Assembly (NCBI RefSeq): GCF_001941445.1 | Contig: NZ_CP009245.1 | Coordinates: 457,992-521,991 of the forward strand | DNA from: Corynebacterium aquilae DSM 44791 | GTDB taxonomy: Bacteria > Actinomycetota > Actinomycetes > Mycobacteriales > Mycobacteriaceae | Length of the DNA: 64,000 nt | Reading direction: 5' to 3' | Part shown: piece by piece, positions 27,014 to 35,849 of the stretch | Position numbering within the stretch: position 1 is the first letter of the stretch | Layout of the letters: the number at the start of each line of letters is the position of its first letter | Made by a program: the position numbers and the translations under genes | Notes under the pieces: generated by a model | The model's input: only the letters and a program-made list of their open reading frames with translations | What the model was told of the DNA's origin: nothing | Database searches by the model: none

Positions 27014-27064
27014 TTATGGTGAGCTAAAAACACACCCCTTAAACACACACCCCGCGAGGACACC

Positions 27065-28534
27065 ATGACCACCACTCCCGGCACCGTCACCACCACCCCC
27101 ATCTACACCCCGGAAATGGTCTACCACGCCGAACAGCCCCTCCTGGCCACCCAAGGACTCGGGCTGATGAAACAGGCCGCATTCGCCCTGGCCACCGAAT
27201 GCGCCCGCATCCTCAAACACCAACGCCCAGCCGGCCCCAGCGGAGCCCGCATCGTTGTGCTCACCGGCCCCGGCAACAACGGCGGCGACGGACTCTATGC
27301 CGCCGCCGAACTCGCACGCCGCGGCGCGCACATCACCATCATCACCAACACCACCCCACACCCCCAGGCCCTCGCAGCCCTCCAACACCACCACCACCCA
27401 CACATCACAGACGACCCCACCACCATCGACACCCCACACCTTGTCATCGACGCTCTCCTCGGCATCGGTGCCCGCGGCGGCTTGAAATCCCCCTGGGACA
27501 CCTGGGCCACCCACGCCAACACCTGGCGCAGGCACGGCGCGCACCTCGTCGCCGTCGACATGCCCAGCGGACTCGACCCCACCAACGGATACCCCAACCC
27601 CCAACACGCCCACATCACCGCCGACACCACCGTCACCTTCGGCGGCCTCAAACCCGCCCACATCCTCGCCGCATCCGCCTGCGGCACCACAAAAACCCAC
27701 GGCCTCGGAATCGACACCCAACTCACCCACCACAACCCCACCCCCTACGCCCACCTCGTCACCGGCGGCCACTGGCCCACTCCCACAGAACACAGCCACA
27801 AATACTCCGACGGTGTTACCACCATCCACGCAGGCAGCACCACCTACCCAGGAGCAGCGATCCTCGCCGTCGCCGGTGCCATCCGCGCCACCAGCCCCAT
27901 GGTCCGCTACCACGGCGACTGCGCCGAAGAAGTCATCCGCGCCTACCCCAGCGTCGTCCACGGCACCGGCCCCACCAACTCCAACGTCATCGGCCCCGGC
28001 CATCAAACCACCCCACAACAACTCACCAAACTACTCACCGACCCCACCCCACTGATCATCGACGCCGACGCCCTCACCACCCTCGCCAACAACCCCACCT
28101 GCCAACACCACCTCCACCAACGCCACACCAACGGACACTTCACCGTCCTCACCCCACACGACGGCGAATACACTCGCCTCACTAACCACAAACCCCACCC
28201 CAACCGCATCCAGGCTGCCACCGAACTCGCCAACCACTACCACTGCACCGTCCTGCTTAAAGGCAAAACCACCACCATCACCGACGGCACCAAAACCTAC
28301 CTCGTTCACGCCCCCACCAGTTGGGCTGCCACCCCCGGAAGCGGCGACGTCCTCAGCGGCATTATCGGTGCCCTCGTCGCCGCTAACCCCACCACTCAAT
28401 CCGTCGCCCTCGCCGCCCACGCACACGCCCAAGCCACCGCCACCACCACCCACCCCATCGACGCGCACCAACTCGCCAACCAACTCCCGCACGCCATCAC
28501 CACCATCATCTCCAACCACAAAACCACCGCCTAA
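27065..28534 (+). CDS. nnr: Bifunctional NAD(P)H-hydrate repair enzyme (epimerase/dehydratase)
   Basis: This enzyme repairs damaged NADH and NADPH hydrates. The N-terminal YjeF-type epimerase domain (about residues 12-235) shows G-P-G-N-N-G-G-D-G near residue 65, D-A-L-L-G-I-G near 138 and D-M-P-S-G-L-D near 168. The C-terminal ADP-dependent dehydratase domain (about 250-480) shows L-T-P-H-D-G-E and the T-P-G-S-G-D-V-L-S-G-I-I-G signature near 425. Its 489-residue length is normal for the fused form. The ATG follows GCGAGGA. It lies 38 bases before alr-tsaE, the common actinobacterial order nnr-alr-tsaE-tsaB-rimI-tsaD. Codon use is very C-rich. Confidence 0.93.
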   Translation: MTTTPGTVTTTPIYTPEMVYHAEQPLLATQGLGLMKQAAFALATECARILKHQRPAGPSGARIVVLTGPGNNGGDGLYAAAELARRGAHITIITNTTPHPQALAALQHHHHPHITDDPTTIDTPHLVIDALLGIGARGGLKSPWDTWATHANTWRRHGAHLVAVDMPSGLDPTNGYPNPQHAHITADTTVTFGGLKPAHILAASACGTTKTHGLGIDTQLTHHNPTPYAHLVTGGHWPTPTEHSHKYSDGVTTIHAGSTTYPGAAILAVAGAIRATSPMVRYHGDCAEEVIRAYPSVVHGTGPTNSNVIGPGHQTTPQQLTKLLTDPTPLIIDADALTTLANNPTCQHHLHQRHTNGHFTVLTPHDGEYTRLTNHKPHPNRIQAATELANHYHCTVLLKGKTTTITDGTKTYLVHAPTSWAATPGSGDVLSGIIGALVAANPTTQSVALAAHAHAQATATTTHPIDAHQLANQLPHAITTIISNHKTTA

Positions 28535-28572
28535 GCCACCACCACCCACCCACAGGACTATCCTCATAAACC

Positions 28573-30159
28573 ATGGACCTGGCGTACACCACCATCAACC
28601 TCGAGGCAATCGCCCACAACACCCGCACCCTCAAAGGCATCGCCACCGCACGCGACGCCCAACTCATGTGCGTGGTCAAAGCCGACGGCTACAACCACGG
28701 CAGCACCACCGTTGCCCACGTCATGGCAGCCAACGGAGCTGACCAATTCGGAGTCGCCACCCTCGCCGAAGCTCACACCCTCCGCGACTCCGGCATCACC
28801 CAACCCATCCTCACCTGGATCTGGTCACCCCACCAGGACTACGAAGCCGCCATCAACAACAACATCGACCTCGCAGTCACCAACACCGAACAAGCCACAG
28901 CGCTCATCGGTAAAAACGCCCGCATCACCATCAAAATCGACACCGGACTCAACCGCTCCGGCATCGACGAACCCCAGTGGGACGAAATCTTCGACCTCCT
29001 CAAAAACGAAAACGTCACCGGCCTATTCACCCACCTCGCCTGCGCTGACGGCACCGACGAGAACTCTCGCCAACACGTCCAGCACCAACTCGCCACCTTC
29101 CAGCGCGCCATCGACCAAGCCCGCGCCCACGGGCTAAACGTTCACACCAACCACGCAGCCAACTCACCCGCCTCACTCAATCTGCCCGAAGCAGCGTTCA
29201 ACATGCTCCGGCCAGGACTTGCCCTTTACGGGCTTGAACCGATCCCTGGCGAAAACCACCACCTCATACCCGCCATGACCTGGGCAGGACGCGTCACCGT
29301 CGTCAAACACATCGACCAGGGCGACGGCGCTTCCTACGGAATGACCTGGCGCGCCCCCAGCGACGGATACACCTGTGTTGTCCCCATCGGCTACGCCGAC
29401 GGGCTGCCCCGTGCGGCCCAAAACCACCTCGAAGTCACCATCAATGGCCACCGCTACCCCCAAGTCGGTCGCGTCTGCATGGACCAAATCGTCATCTGGC
29501 TCGGCGACAACCCCCACGGTGTTGCGCCGGGAGATGAAGCGATCATCTTCGGTCCCGGCACCAGTGGCGAAATGACGGCCACGGACCTGGCTGCAGGAAT
29601 CGGAACCATCAACTATGAAGTGGTGTGTTCCCCCAAGGGACGCACCCGCCGCCACGTCGTCCGCCAGCGCATCTGTGAAACCGCTGCGGAGACGCAGGCC
29701 TTGGCCGAGGAAATTGGGGCGGGCCTCAAAGCTGGGGACGTGGTTCTCTTGGAGGGGCCCTTGGGTGCCGGGAAAACCACTTTCACCCAGGGACTCGCCC
29801 GGGGAATGCAGGTCAAAGGTCGGGTGACGTCACCGACGTTTGTGCTTGCTCGTGAGCACCGGGCGTTGGGCGATGGTCCGAACCTCGTGCACGTCGACGC
29901 CTACCGTTTGCTTGACGGGATTCAACAAGGGCAAGCCGTGGATCTTGCGGCAGAACTCGACTCTTTGGATTTGGATAGCGAACTCACTGATGCGGTGGTG
30001 GTCGCCGAGTGGGGCGGGGGACTAGTTGAAACACTCGCCGATAGTTATCTGCACATCGTCATCGACCGGGAAACTTTGAGCACCACCGGGGTGCGAAGTG
30101 ACCAGGTCAGTGACACCGATGAGGCGCGCATCATCACGTGGGCGCGTAAAAACGGTTGA
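28573..30159 (+). CDS. alr-tsaE: Fused alanine racemase and TsaE (t6A ATPase)
   Basis: One uninterrupted 528-residue frame encodes two enzymes. Residues 1 to about 365 are alanine racemase, which makes D-alanine for peptidoglycan: PLP-binding Lys36 in V-V-K-A-D-G-Y, R-P-G-L-A-L-Y-G, catalytic-type Tyr255 in A-S-Y-G-M-T-W, and G-R-V-C-M-D-Q. Residues about 368-528 are TsaE, the P-loop ATPase for tRNA t6A37 formation: G-P-L-G-A-G-K-T-T with Lys401, the S-P-T-F-V-L-A-R-E segment, D-A-Y-R-L, and the V-A-E-W-G region. The racemase half uses C-ending codons heavily, while the TsaE half shifts to G/T-ending codons, with the change near 29.5-29.7 kb. No stop or clear internal ribosome site separates them. 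Both active sites look intact. Confidence 0.92.
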   Translation: MDLAYTTINLEAIAHNTRTLKGIATARDAQLMCVVKADGYNHGSTTVAHVMAANGADQFGVATLAEAHTLRDSGITQPILTWIWSPHQDYEAAINNNIDLAVTNTEQATALIGKNARITIKIDTGLNRSGIDEPQWDEIFDLLKNENVTGLFTHLACADGTDENSRQHVQHQLATFQRAIDQARAHGLNVHTNHAANSPASLNLPEAAFNMLRPGLALYGLEPIPGENHHLIPAMTWAGRVTVVKHIDQGDGASYGMTWRAPSDGYTCVVPIGYADGLPRAAQNHLEVTINGHRYPQVGRVCMDQIVIWLGDNPHGVAPGDEAIIFGPGTSGEMTATDLAAGIGTINYEVVCSPKGRTRRHVVRQRICETAAETQALAEEIGAGLKAGDVVLLEGPLGAGKTTFTQGLARGMQVKGRVTSPTFVLAREHRALGDGPNLVHVDAYRLLDGIQQGQAVDLAAELDSLDLDSELTDAVVVAEWGGGLVETLADSYLHIVIDRETLSTTGVRSDQVSDTDEARIITWARKNG

Positions 30160-30211
30160 GCTGCCCTTCGGTTTTTAAAACCGCTGGGCTCGATGGTCTA
30201 GGGTTGGGGTC

Positions 30212-30829
30212 GTGCTTAGTCTTGCGATTGATACTGCGACTCCGACCCTTGTCATCGGTGTAGCTCGCCACGATAGTGTCGAGTGCGCCCCCGGGGCGGT
30301 GGAGGTTCTGGCTGAAGTCCAGCTGGAGGACTGCCGCAAGCACAATGAAGAACTCATCCCGCAGGTGCACAAGGTTTTGGCCAATGCTGGTGTGGAGTTT
30401 GCCGACATTGATCAGATCGTGGTGGGGTGCGGCCCAGGCCCTTTCACGGGCCTTCGAGTCGGAATGGCCAGTGCGCAAGCTCTGGCGCATGCGCTGCGAA
30501 TTCCTTTGAAGGGCGTGTGCACGTTAGATGCGATCGCAGGTGCAACGGGGGCGTCCCTGGTTGCTACCGATGCGCGGCGGCGTGAGATTTATTGGGCCCG
30601 CTACCGAGACGGTCAGCGTGTCGAGGGGCCAGAGGTCAGCGCCCCGGACACTGTGAGTGGCGAGGAAACCTTGATCAGTGTTCCTGATGCGCTGAGCGAG
30701 AAACTCGCCGCGACGGGTCCGCGCACGAATGCCAACCCTAGTACTGCGTTTTTGGTGTGCGCCCCGGAGATCGCGGTGCAGCCTTTGTATTTGCGTCGCC
30801 CGGACGCGAAGCTACCGGGTTCTGCGTAA
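30212..30829 (+). CDS. tsaB: tRNA t6A modification protein TsaB
   Basis: TsaB is the non-catalytic partner of TsaD in making N6-threonylcarbamoyladenosine at tRNA position 37. The 205-residue product has the ASKHA start L-A-I-D-T-A-T-P, a His/Asn/Glu-containing R-K-H-N-E-E-L segment and G-C-G-P-G-P-F-T-G-L-R-V-G. It is somewhat short, with a reduced C-terminal part, as in many actinobacteria. The start is GTG 30212. It is 52 bases after alr-tsaE and is followed by rimI and tsaD, so the t6A genes are nearly complete here (TsaC is absent from the window). Confidence 0.93.
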   Translation: MLSLAIDTATPTLVIGVARHDSVECAPGAVEVLAEVQLEDCRKHNEELIPQVHKVLANAGVEFADIDQIVVGCGPGPFTGLRVGMASAQALAHALRIPLKGVCTLDAIAGATGASLVATDARRREIYWARYRDGQRVEGPEVSAPDTVSGEETLISVPDALSEKLAATGPRTNANPSTAFLVCAPEIAVQPLYLRRPDAKLPGSA

Positions 30830-30890
30830 CAGAGACCATCGCCTCGGCTTGTTGGGCGGGGTTATTTTCGAAAGGCAGGTTGTTGTCGAT

Positions 30891-31418
30891 ATGAATACTC
30901 CTCCGAACCATCCGATGCCCATGCCGGGGAATCGGGATCATGAAAGCCCTACTGTGCAGCTGCGCCCTTTGGCACCGGAGGATACTGTGCGGTGTGAGGA
31001 GCTGGAGAAGATCCTGTTTTCTGGGGATGATCCATGGTCGGCTGCTTCTTTCCTGTCGGAGTTGGCTTCTGGCCGTAACTTTTATTTGGCTGCCGATATT
31101 GAGGGCACGATGGTGGGGTATGCGGGTTTGAGTTTGTTGGGTCCGCTTGAGGATCCGGAGTTTGAGATTCATACCATTGGGGTGGATCCGATTTATCAGC
31201 GGATGGGGATTGGGCGTGCGTTGATGGATAATTTGATGGCGGTGGCCGATCACCATGGGGGGCCGGTGTTTTTGGAGGTGCGGACGGATAATCTGCCCGC
31301 TATCACCATGTATGAGTCTTATGGTTTTGAAAAGACGGGGATTCGGCGCAATTATTATCAGCCGTCGGGTGCTGATGCTTTTACTATGGTGCGTGCTGCG
31401 CGGAGCGCTGCTGTTTAG
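30891..31418 (+). CDS. rimI: Ribosomal protein S18 alanine N-acetyltransferase RimI-like
   Basis: A 175-residue GNAT acetyltransferase. The start is ATG 30891 behind an AAAGGCAGG site. Residues about 22-172 are the GNAT fold: L-R-P-L-A-P-E-D, the W-S-A-A-S-F segment typical of RimI, the acetyl-CoA loop Q-R-M-G-I-G-R-A-L, and a C-terminal [16 protein letters not shown] motif. The first 20 or so residues (Pro/Met/Asn-rich) are an extension. The position between tsaB and tsaD is the standard one for RimI. The target, presumed to be S18 or other N-termini, is inferred from family. Confidence 0.92.
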   Translation: MNTPPNHPMPMPGNRDHESPTVQLRPLAPEDTVRCEELEKILFSGDDPWSAASFLSELASGRNFYLAADIEGTMVGYAGLSLLGPLEDPEFEIHTIGVDPIYQRMGIGRALMDNLMAVADHHGGPVFLEVRTDNLPAITMYESYGFEKTGIRRNYYQPSGADAFTMVRAARSAAV

Positions 31419-31453
31419 GTTGTGTCTTTGTTGGGGGAATACAATGGGCAGCC

Positions 31454-32533
31454 ATGAACGCTGGTCAGCCTATGGATGTTTCTGAGCCTTTGATTGTGAT
31501 GGGGGTTGAGTCCTCCTGTGATGAGACGGGTGTCGGTATTGTCCGCTTGACGTGTGTTGAGGGGGAGGAGCCGAAGCTGGAGATTTTGGCGAATGCGGTG
31601 GCTTCGTCGATGGAGGAGCATGCGCGTTTTGGGGGTGTGGTTCCGGAGATTGCTTCGCGTGCGCATTTGGAGTCGATGACTCAGGTGATGGAGCAGGCGT
31701 TGGGTCAGGCTGGTATTGAGAAGCCGGATGTGGTGGCTGCGACGATTGGTCCGGGTTTGGCTGGTGCGTTGTTGGTGGGGGCGAGTGCTGCGAAGGCGTA
31801 TGCGGCGGCGTGGGGTGTGCCGTTTTATGGGGTGAATCATTTGGGTGGCCATGTGGCGGTGGCGAATTTGGAGGGGGAGCCGTTGCCGCATGCGGTGGCG
31901 TTGTTGGTGTCTGGTGGGCACACTCAGCTGTTGGAGGTGCAGAGTGTGGGTTCGCCGATGCGGGAGTTGGGCTCGACTTTGGATGATGCTGCGGGGGAGG
32001 CGTATGACAAGGTGGCGCGGCTGTTGAAGTTGGGGTATCCGGGTGGGCCGGTGATTGATCGTTTGGCGCAGGAGGGGGATCCGAAGGCGATTGCGTTTCC
32101 GCGGGGGTTGTCGAAGAAGTCTGATCCGGCGTATGACTTTTCGTTTTCTGGGTTGAAGACTGCTGTGGCTCGGTATGTGGAGGCTGCGGAGCGTGATGGG
32201 GTGGAGGTGTCTATTCCTGATGTGTGTGCGTCGTTTCAGGAGGCTGTGGTTGATGTGTTGACGAAGAAGGCTGTGGCGGCGGCGCGTGATGTTGGTGCTG
32301 GGGTGTTGTTGTTGGGTGGGGGTGTGGCTGCGAATTCTCGGTTGCGCGAGTTGGCGGCGGATCGTTGTCGGAGTGCTGGGATTGAGTTGCGGGTGCCGCG
32401 GTTTGCGTTGTGTACGGATAATGGGGTGATGATTGCGGCGTTGGCGGCGCAGTTGATTGCGGAGGGGAACCCGGCCAGTGATTTGGGTGTGGGGTGTGAT
32501 CCGTCGTTGGAGGTGGAGACGCCGTTGGTGTAG
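31454..32533 (+). CDS. tsaD: tRNA t6A transferase subunit TsaD
   Basis: TsaD transfers the threonylcarbamoyl group to A37 of ANN-decoding tRNAs. The 359-residue protein has [16 protein letters not shown], the metal site [22 protein letters not shown], and the C-terminal G-G-V-A-A-N-S-R-L and C-T-D-N-G. ATG 31454 is used; an in-frame ATG at residue 7 is possible. Codon use is strongly G/T-ending (TTG, GTG, GCG, GGT), the reverse of the nnr-alr segment on the same strand. Confidence 0.97.
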   Translation: MNAGQPMDVSEPLIVMGVESSCDETGVGIVRLTCVEGEEPKLEILANAVASSMEEHARFGGVVPEIASRAHLESMTQVMEQALGQAGIEKPDVVAATIGPGLAGALLVGASAAKAYAAAWGVPFYGVNHLGGHVAVANLEGEPLPHAVALLVSGGHTQLLEVQSVGSPMRELGSTLDDAAGEAYDKVARLLKLGYPGGPVIDRLAQEGDPKAIAFPRGLSKKSDPAYDFSFSGLKTAVARYVEAAERDGVEVSIPDVCASFQEAVVDVLTKKAVAAARDVGAGVLLLGGGVAANSRLRELAADRCRSAGIELRVPRFALCTDNGVMIAALAAQLIAEGNPASDLGVGCDPSLEVETPLV

Positions 32534-32970
32534 GTGGGGTGCCCCCGTTTGGGGCGAGGTGTGTGAACGGCCGGTGAACTTTTGTCGAACATTCCGCCGG
32601 TTGGGGTGTGCTGTGTGGGGGTATCTGGTTTAACGGATGGTGGGGTTGCGAGTGGTGCGGGCTGTGTTGTGCAGTCGGTGCCGGCGTGCTGTGCGGTTGT
32701 CCGTAGGGCGCGTGTGCTTGGGCCCTTTCTGCGATGCTGCATCCTGTGCGTTGTGTGCGTGGCGTGTGTGCGTGTGCTGGGGCTTACCGGCAGGCATTTT
32801 GCGTGAGCTAGTACTGTTTTCCGCTGGTTTGTGTGAGGTGTGTGTGGTGGGTTTTGGTTTGCGCGTGTGCGCGCTGGGGCGTGCTTGGGCGTGTTTGGGG
32901 TGTGGTGTTGTGGCGCCTGGCTGCGGGTTTTGCAGTGTGTTTTGTTTCGTTTCTTCTTTAAGGGATCCCC
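32534..32970. other. G/T-rich intergenic region after tsaD
   Basis: About 437 bases, strikingly G/T-rich on the plus strand. A short GCCCC/GGGGC hairpin just after the tsaD stop might be a weak terminator. Open frames give Cys/Val/Arg-rich translations typical of G/T-rich noise. An AGGGA ribosome site near 32960 belongs to the next gene. No gene is called. Confidence 0.5.
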
Positions 32971-33405
32971 ATGACCTTTGGTTATCTTGTCCATCCTGAT
33001 TTGACCAGCCGCGCTATTGATTTTGAGATTGATGATGCGTCGAAGTATTTCGGCGAGTTGAAGGGGGAGCGTGTGGCTGTGGCGTTCCAGGAGGATGGTT
33101 CGTCGTTTGCTGCGTTGTATTCGGCGGCTGCGGCTGCTGCTGGTGCGGAGCCGAATCCGGTGGCGTCGATGGGTCGTAATGAGGCGGAGACGGGAAATTC
33201 GGCGTTTTTTAGTGATCCGACGCGGGCTATTTGTGGGGTGGTGATTTTTGTGGGCCACGAGGGGGAGGATATTTCGAAGGAAGATATCGCGAAGATTGAT
33301 GATGGTATTCGGGCGGCGAAGCATTATCGGCAGGATTTTCCGCAGGAGTATGCGTTGTGGCGTAATGCGGTGTTGAATATGCATGCCGCGGAGGGGGAGT
33401 TGTAG
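32971..33405 (+). CDS. Conserved-looking hypothetical cytoplasmic protein
   Basis: A 144-residue acidic protein that I do not recognise. ATG 32971 follows a TAAGGGA site. It looks like a real folded protein: mixed alpha/beta composition, no signal or membrane segment, a Y-F-G-E-L-K-G-E-R-V-A-V-A-F segment near residue 25, an Ala-rich helix near 52, G-V-V-I-F-V-G-H-E-G-E near 87, and an aromatic C-terminal helix (H-Y-R-Q-D-F-P-Q-E-Y). It converges on the lipoprotein gene across a perfect 13-bp hairpin. Function unknown. Confidence 0.75.
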   Translation: MTFGYLVHPDLTSRAIDFEIDDASKYFGELKGERVAVAFQEDGSSFAALYSAAAAAAGAEPNPVASMGRNEAETGNSAFFSDPTRAICGVVIFVGHEGEDISKEDIAKIDDGIRAAKHYRQDFPQEYALWRNAVLNMHAAEGEL

Positions 33406-33418
33406 TTGTGATAGCAGT

Positions 33419-33449
33419 GGTGCGCCCTACCTGGTTGGTAGGGCGCACC
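33419..33449. terminator. Hairpin between convergent genes
   Basis: A perfect 13-bp stem (GGTGCGCCCTACC and complement) with the loop TGGTT. It has no strong T-run but sits exactly between two convergent stop codons. Confidence 0.75.
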
Positions 33450-33472
33450 GTTGTGTTTGTGGGGGTGGGGGG

Positions 33473-34207
33473 TTAGCCCCCGTGGCTGCCGCCGGTTGCT
33501 TTGCCGCCGCCGAAGCCGCCGGTTTTGCCGGATTTGGTGCCGGATTTGTTGCCGTTGTCTCCGGTGTTGTTGTTTCCGGTGCGGTTGTTGGTGTTGTTGC
33601 TGTTTTGTTTGTTGCGGTTCGTGTCGGCGTCGGGGCTGTTGCCTGTCTTTTTGCCGCCGGTGGTGGTTCCGGTTTTGCCGACTGCGGGGCTGGTCTTGGT
33701 GGCGGAGCGGTAGGACTCGCTGAAGGGGCGGGAGTCGCGGGCGACGTCTTTGGCGATGACGCCTTGTTTGGGTGCTTGGGTGGTGCCGGGGGTGCCGGCG
33801 ATGGAGGATCCGACGGCGGGGATGATGGGGCCGGCGCCGTGGGCGGAGGAGCGTCCGATGTAGTACCAGAGTAGGGGGGTGAGGATGCCGCTGCCGTTGT
33901 TGTGGTAGTGGACTTCTTGGGGTTGGTCGGGGTTGTCTTCGTCGCCGGCGGCTTGTTGGCACAGTTCGTCGTCGACGCGTTCGTTGGTTTCGGGGTTGGT
34001 GCAGACGCGGACGTATTCTTCGTCGCCGCTGGTGTCACTGCTGGTGTCGTTGTTTTCGGGCCCGGGGACGGCTGGTGCTTGGGCTGCGGGGGGTGCTGGT
34101 GGTGGTTCTGGTGGTGGGGTGTCGGTGCCGCAGGCTACGAGTCCGCTGGTCAGAAGGGTGGCACACCCGGTTGCTGCGATGACGCTGTGTCGCGAGTAGC
34201 GCTTCAT
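33473..34207 (-). CDS. Lipoprotein with Gly/Asn/Lys-rich tail, YgiB (DUF1190)-like
   Basis: A 244-residue lipoprotein. The signal ends in the lipobox L-V-A-C (Cys26). A Pro-rich and acidic linker follows, then a region with paired Cys residues (V-C-T-N, L-C-Q-Q), a W-Y-Y-I-G-R stretch near residue 115, and a low-complexity tail rich in Gly, Lys, Asn and Thr ending G-G-F-G-G-G-K. This layout (lipobox, Cys pair, x-G-R segment, terminal G-G-F-G) resembles E. coli YgiB. The gene sits 44 bases downstream of an ATP-grasp gene of the YgiC type, which supports the assignment. The resemblance is by eye, and sequence similarity in the tail could be compositional. Confidence 0.75.
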   Translation of the reverse strand: MKRYSRHSVIAATGCATLLTSGLVACGTDTPPPEPPPAPPAAQAPAVPGPENNDTSSDTSGDEEYVRVCTNPETNERVDDELCQQAAGDEDNPDQPQEVHYHNNGSGILTPLLWYYIGRSSAHGAGPIIPAVGSSIAGTPGTTQAPKQGVIAKDVARDSRPFSESYRSATKTSPAVGKTGTTTGGKKTGNSPDADTNRNKQNSNNTNNRTGNNNTGDNGNKSGTKSGKTGGFGGGKATGGSHGG

Positions 34208-34251
34208 GGTTGTGGTTGCTCCTTGCGTGGTCGGGGTGGGTGGGGGTGTGT

Positions 34252-35475
34252 TTAGAACTGTTCGACGACCAGTGGGGTGAATTGGCAGTAGTAGTCGGTG
34301 ACGGGTCCGGTGGTTTCTCTAATGCCGAATCCTACGCATTGGCCGCCGATGACCCAGGCGCCGATGACGGGTTTGTAGGTGTCGTCGGTGGTGGTGGGGT
34401 AGGTGGGGGTGGGGATGAATTCTTGGTAGACGAGGAGTTCTTGGGGGGTTTCGTCGGGTTCGCCGCCGACGAGTTTGCCGTTGTTGTAGATGGCGATGCC
34501 GTCGCCTTCGCGTCCGAAGATGGGTTTTTGGACGTAGTGGGTGAGGTTTTCGGGGGAGCCGAAGTAGGCGGGGACGAGGTTGGGGTGGCCGGGGTGGAGT
34601 TTCCAGAGGGCGGCGAGTAGCACTTTGGTGGAGAGGAACATTTTCCAGGGCGGTTCGAACCAGTTGGTGGTGTCGAAGGTGTCGATGACGGCTTGGCCGA
34701 AGTCGTCGAGGGCGATGTCTTCCCAGGGGTAGAGCTTGAAGATGTTGCGGATTTTTTCGCCGTTGTGGTCGGTGAAGTGGCCGTTTTCTTCGTCGTATCC
34801 GATGTCTTGGAGGTAGACGAAGCGGGTGTCCCATCCGGCCATGTTGGCGCAGTGTTCGATGAGGCGGGTGTTGGCTTCGTCTTCGCCGGTTTCTTCGTCG
34901 TTGACGCAGGTGATGTGGAGGACGTTGTCGATGCGGCCGTGTTTTTCTGGCATGTTTTTGAGGATTTCGTGCCAGCGGTCGATGAAGGCGTCGCCGATGC
35001 GGTTGAATTGGAGGTATCGTCCGTCGCCGTCGAAGTGGAAGAGGTAGTGGCTCATTTGGCAGACGGCGGCTTCGATGATGCCGGTGGGGGTGTCGGCGTT
35101 GTATTCGAGCAGTTTGACGTTGCCGGTGGTGTCGTCGAGGATGAGGTCGAAGCGGCCGTAGAAGTCCATTTGGCGCCCGGCGTTGGCTTTGTGCAGTTCC
35201 CAGGATTTTTTGGCCAGTTCGAAGAACTCTGGTGGCAGGCCGAGGGTGCCGAAGGCGCCGGTGGAGATGTAGTCGATGGCGTCCATGCACATGGTGTGGA
35301 TAGCTTCGACTTGGGCGCGGACGTCTTCGATTTCTAGGGGTTTCATGGCGTAGACGTCGTGTTCGTTCCAGTAGTGGTCGGTGTCGTCTGGCCCGTCGAG
35401 GTCGTATACGAGGTTTTCGTCCGCAATGATCTTTTCCCAGTTGGGGCGGGTGGACAGTACGGCGAAACGGCGCAT
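34252..35475 (-). CDS. Glutathionylspermidine synthase-family ATP-grasp ligase (YgiC-like)
   Basis: A 407-residue protein of the glutathionylspermidine-synthase C-terminal-domain family, an ATP-grasp fold that joins an amine to a carboxyl group. It has the family's early R-P-N-W segment, the substrate/ATP region G-R-F-D-L with L-L-E-Y-N-A-D-T-P-T (near residue 140), K-L-Y-P-W-E-D, L-W-K-L-H-P-G-H-P-N-L-V-P-A-Y-F, and K-P-I-F-G-R-E-G with nearby E-F-I-P. The amidase domain of true bifunctional Gsp synthase is absent, so it is closer to YgiC/YjfC. I start it at ATG 35475. It is followed by the lipoprotein gene, the same pairing as ygiB-ygiC. The substrate is unknown. Confidence 0.88.
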   Translation of the reverse strand: MRRFAVLSTRPNWEKIIADENLVYDLDGPDDTDHYWNEHDVYAMKPLEIEDVRAQVEAIHTMCMDAIDYISTGAFGTLGLPPEFFELAKKSWELHKANAGRQMDFYGRFDLILDDTTGNVKLLEYNADTPTGIIEAAVCQMSHYLFHFDGDGRYLQFNRIGDAFIDRWHEILKNMPEKHGRIDNVLHITCVNDEETGEDEANTRLIEHCANMAGWDTRFVYLQDIGYDEENGHFTDHNGEKIRNIFKLYPWEDIALDDFGQAVIDTFDTTNWFEPPWKMFLSTKVLLAALWKLHPGHPNLVPAYFGSPENLTHYVQKPIFGREGDGIAIYNNGKLVGGEPDETPQELLVYQEFIPTPTYPTTTDDTYKPVIGAWVIGGQCVGFGIRETTGPVTDYYCQFTPLVVEQF

Positions 35476-35623
35476 GGTGGTGGTGTTCTCCCGGGGTGTG
35501 TGGTCGGTGGGGGTGGTGCTTCCACTGTAGGGGTTTTTGGTGGGGGCGGTCGGGGTTATTGGGTTGTGTGTGCCGGTGGATGTGGGGTGGTGGTTGCTGT
35601 GAGCGAACATGGGTGGCCTGCCG

Positions 35624-35653
35624 TTGAAAACCTGGCACTTGCGGGGGTAGAGT
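35624..35653 (+). promoter_or_regulatory. Candidate housekeeping promoter of groESL
   Basis: TTGAAA (35624-35629) and TAGAGT (35648-35653) are separated by 18 bases. The -10 overlaps the right arm of the CIRCE element, which fits repression by HrcA. Confidence 0.45.
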
Positions 35654-35658
35654 GCTAA
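35632..35658. promoter_or_regulatory. CIRCE operator (HrcA binding site)
   Basis: The right arm GAGTGCTAA is a perfect CIRCE half-site; the left arm CTGGCACTT is imperfect, and the spacer is exactly nine bases. The consensus is TTAGCACTC-N9-GAGTGCTAA. Its place upstream of groES indicates heat-shock control by HrcA repression. Confidence 0.85.
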
Positions 35659-35849
35659 CGAGGTTGGGGTAGTCCCACGCCGGTTTTGGGTGTGTGGCAC
35701 TTTTTTCCCGCCGGAGCCGTTAGGTATGACGGTTGGTGAAAGCGCCCGCCGCGCGCGGTGTGGTTTTCTGCACCTGTCCAACAATGAAAAAGTGGCGTGC
35801 CCTGTGTGGGGTGCGTTGATACGTTTCTCGCAACATTTAAGGAATTTTC

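Larger units (their letters stand above)
35476..35849. other. Divergent control region between ATP-grasp gene and groES
   Basis: A 374-base region that should hold the promoter of the ATP-grasp gene (reverse) and of groESL (forward). The CIRCE operator lies at 35632-35658 and gives groES a 5' leader of about 190 bases. No gene is seen. Confidence 0.55.

Noticed and set aside
34640-34670. T-loop-like GGTTCGAACC suggesting a tRNA
   Set aside because: It is inside the ATP-grasp gene, with no acceptor stem or anticodon arm around it.
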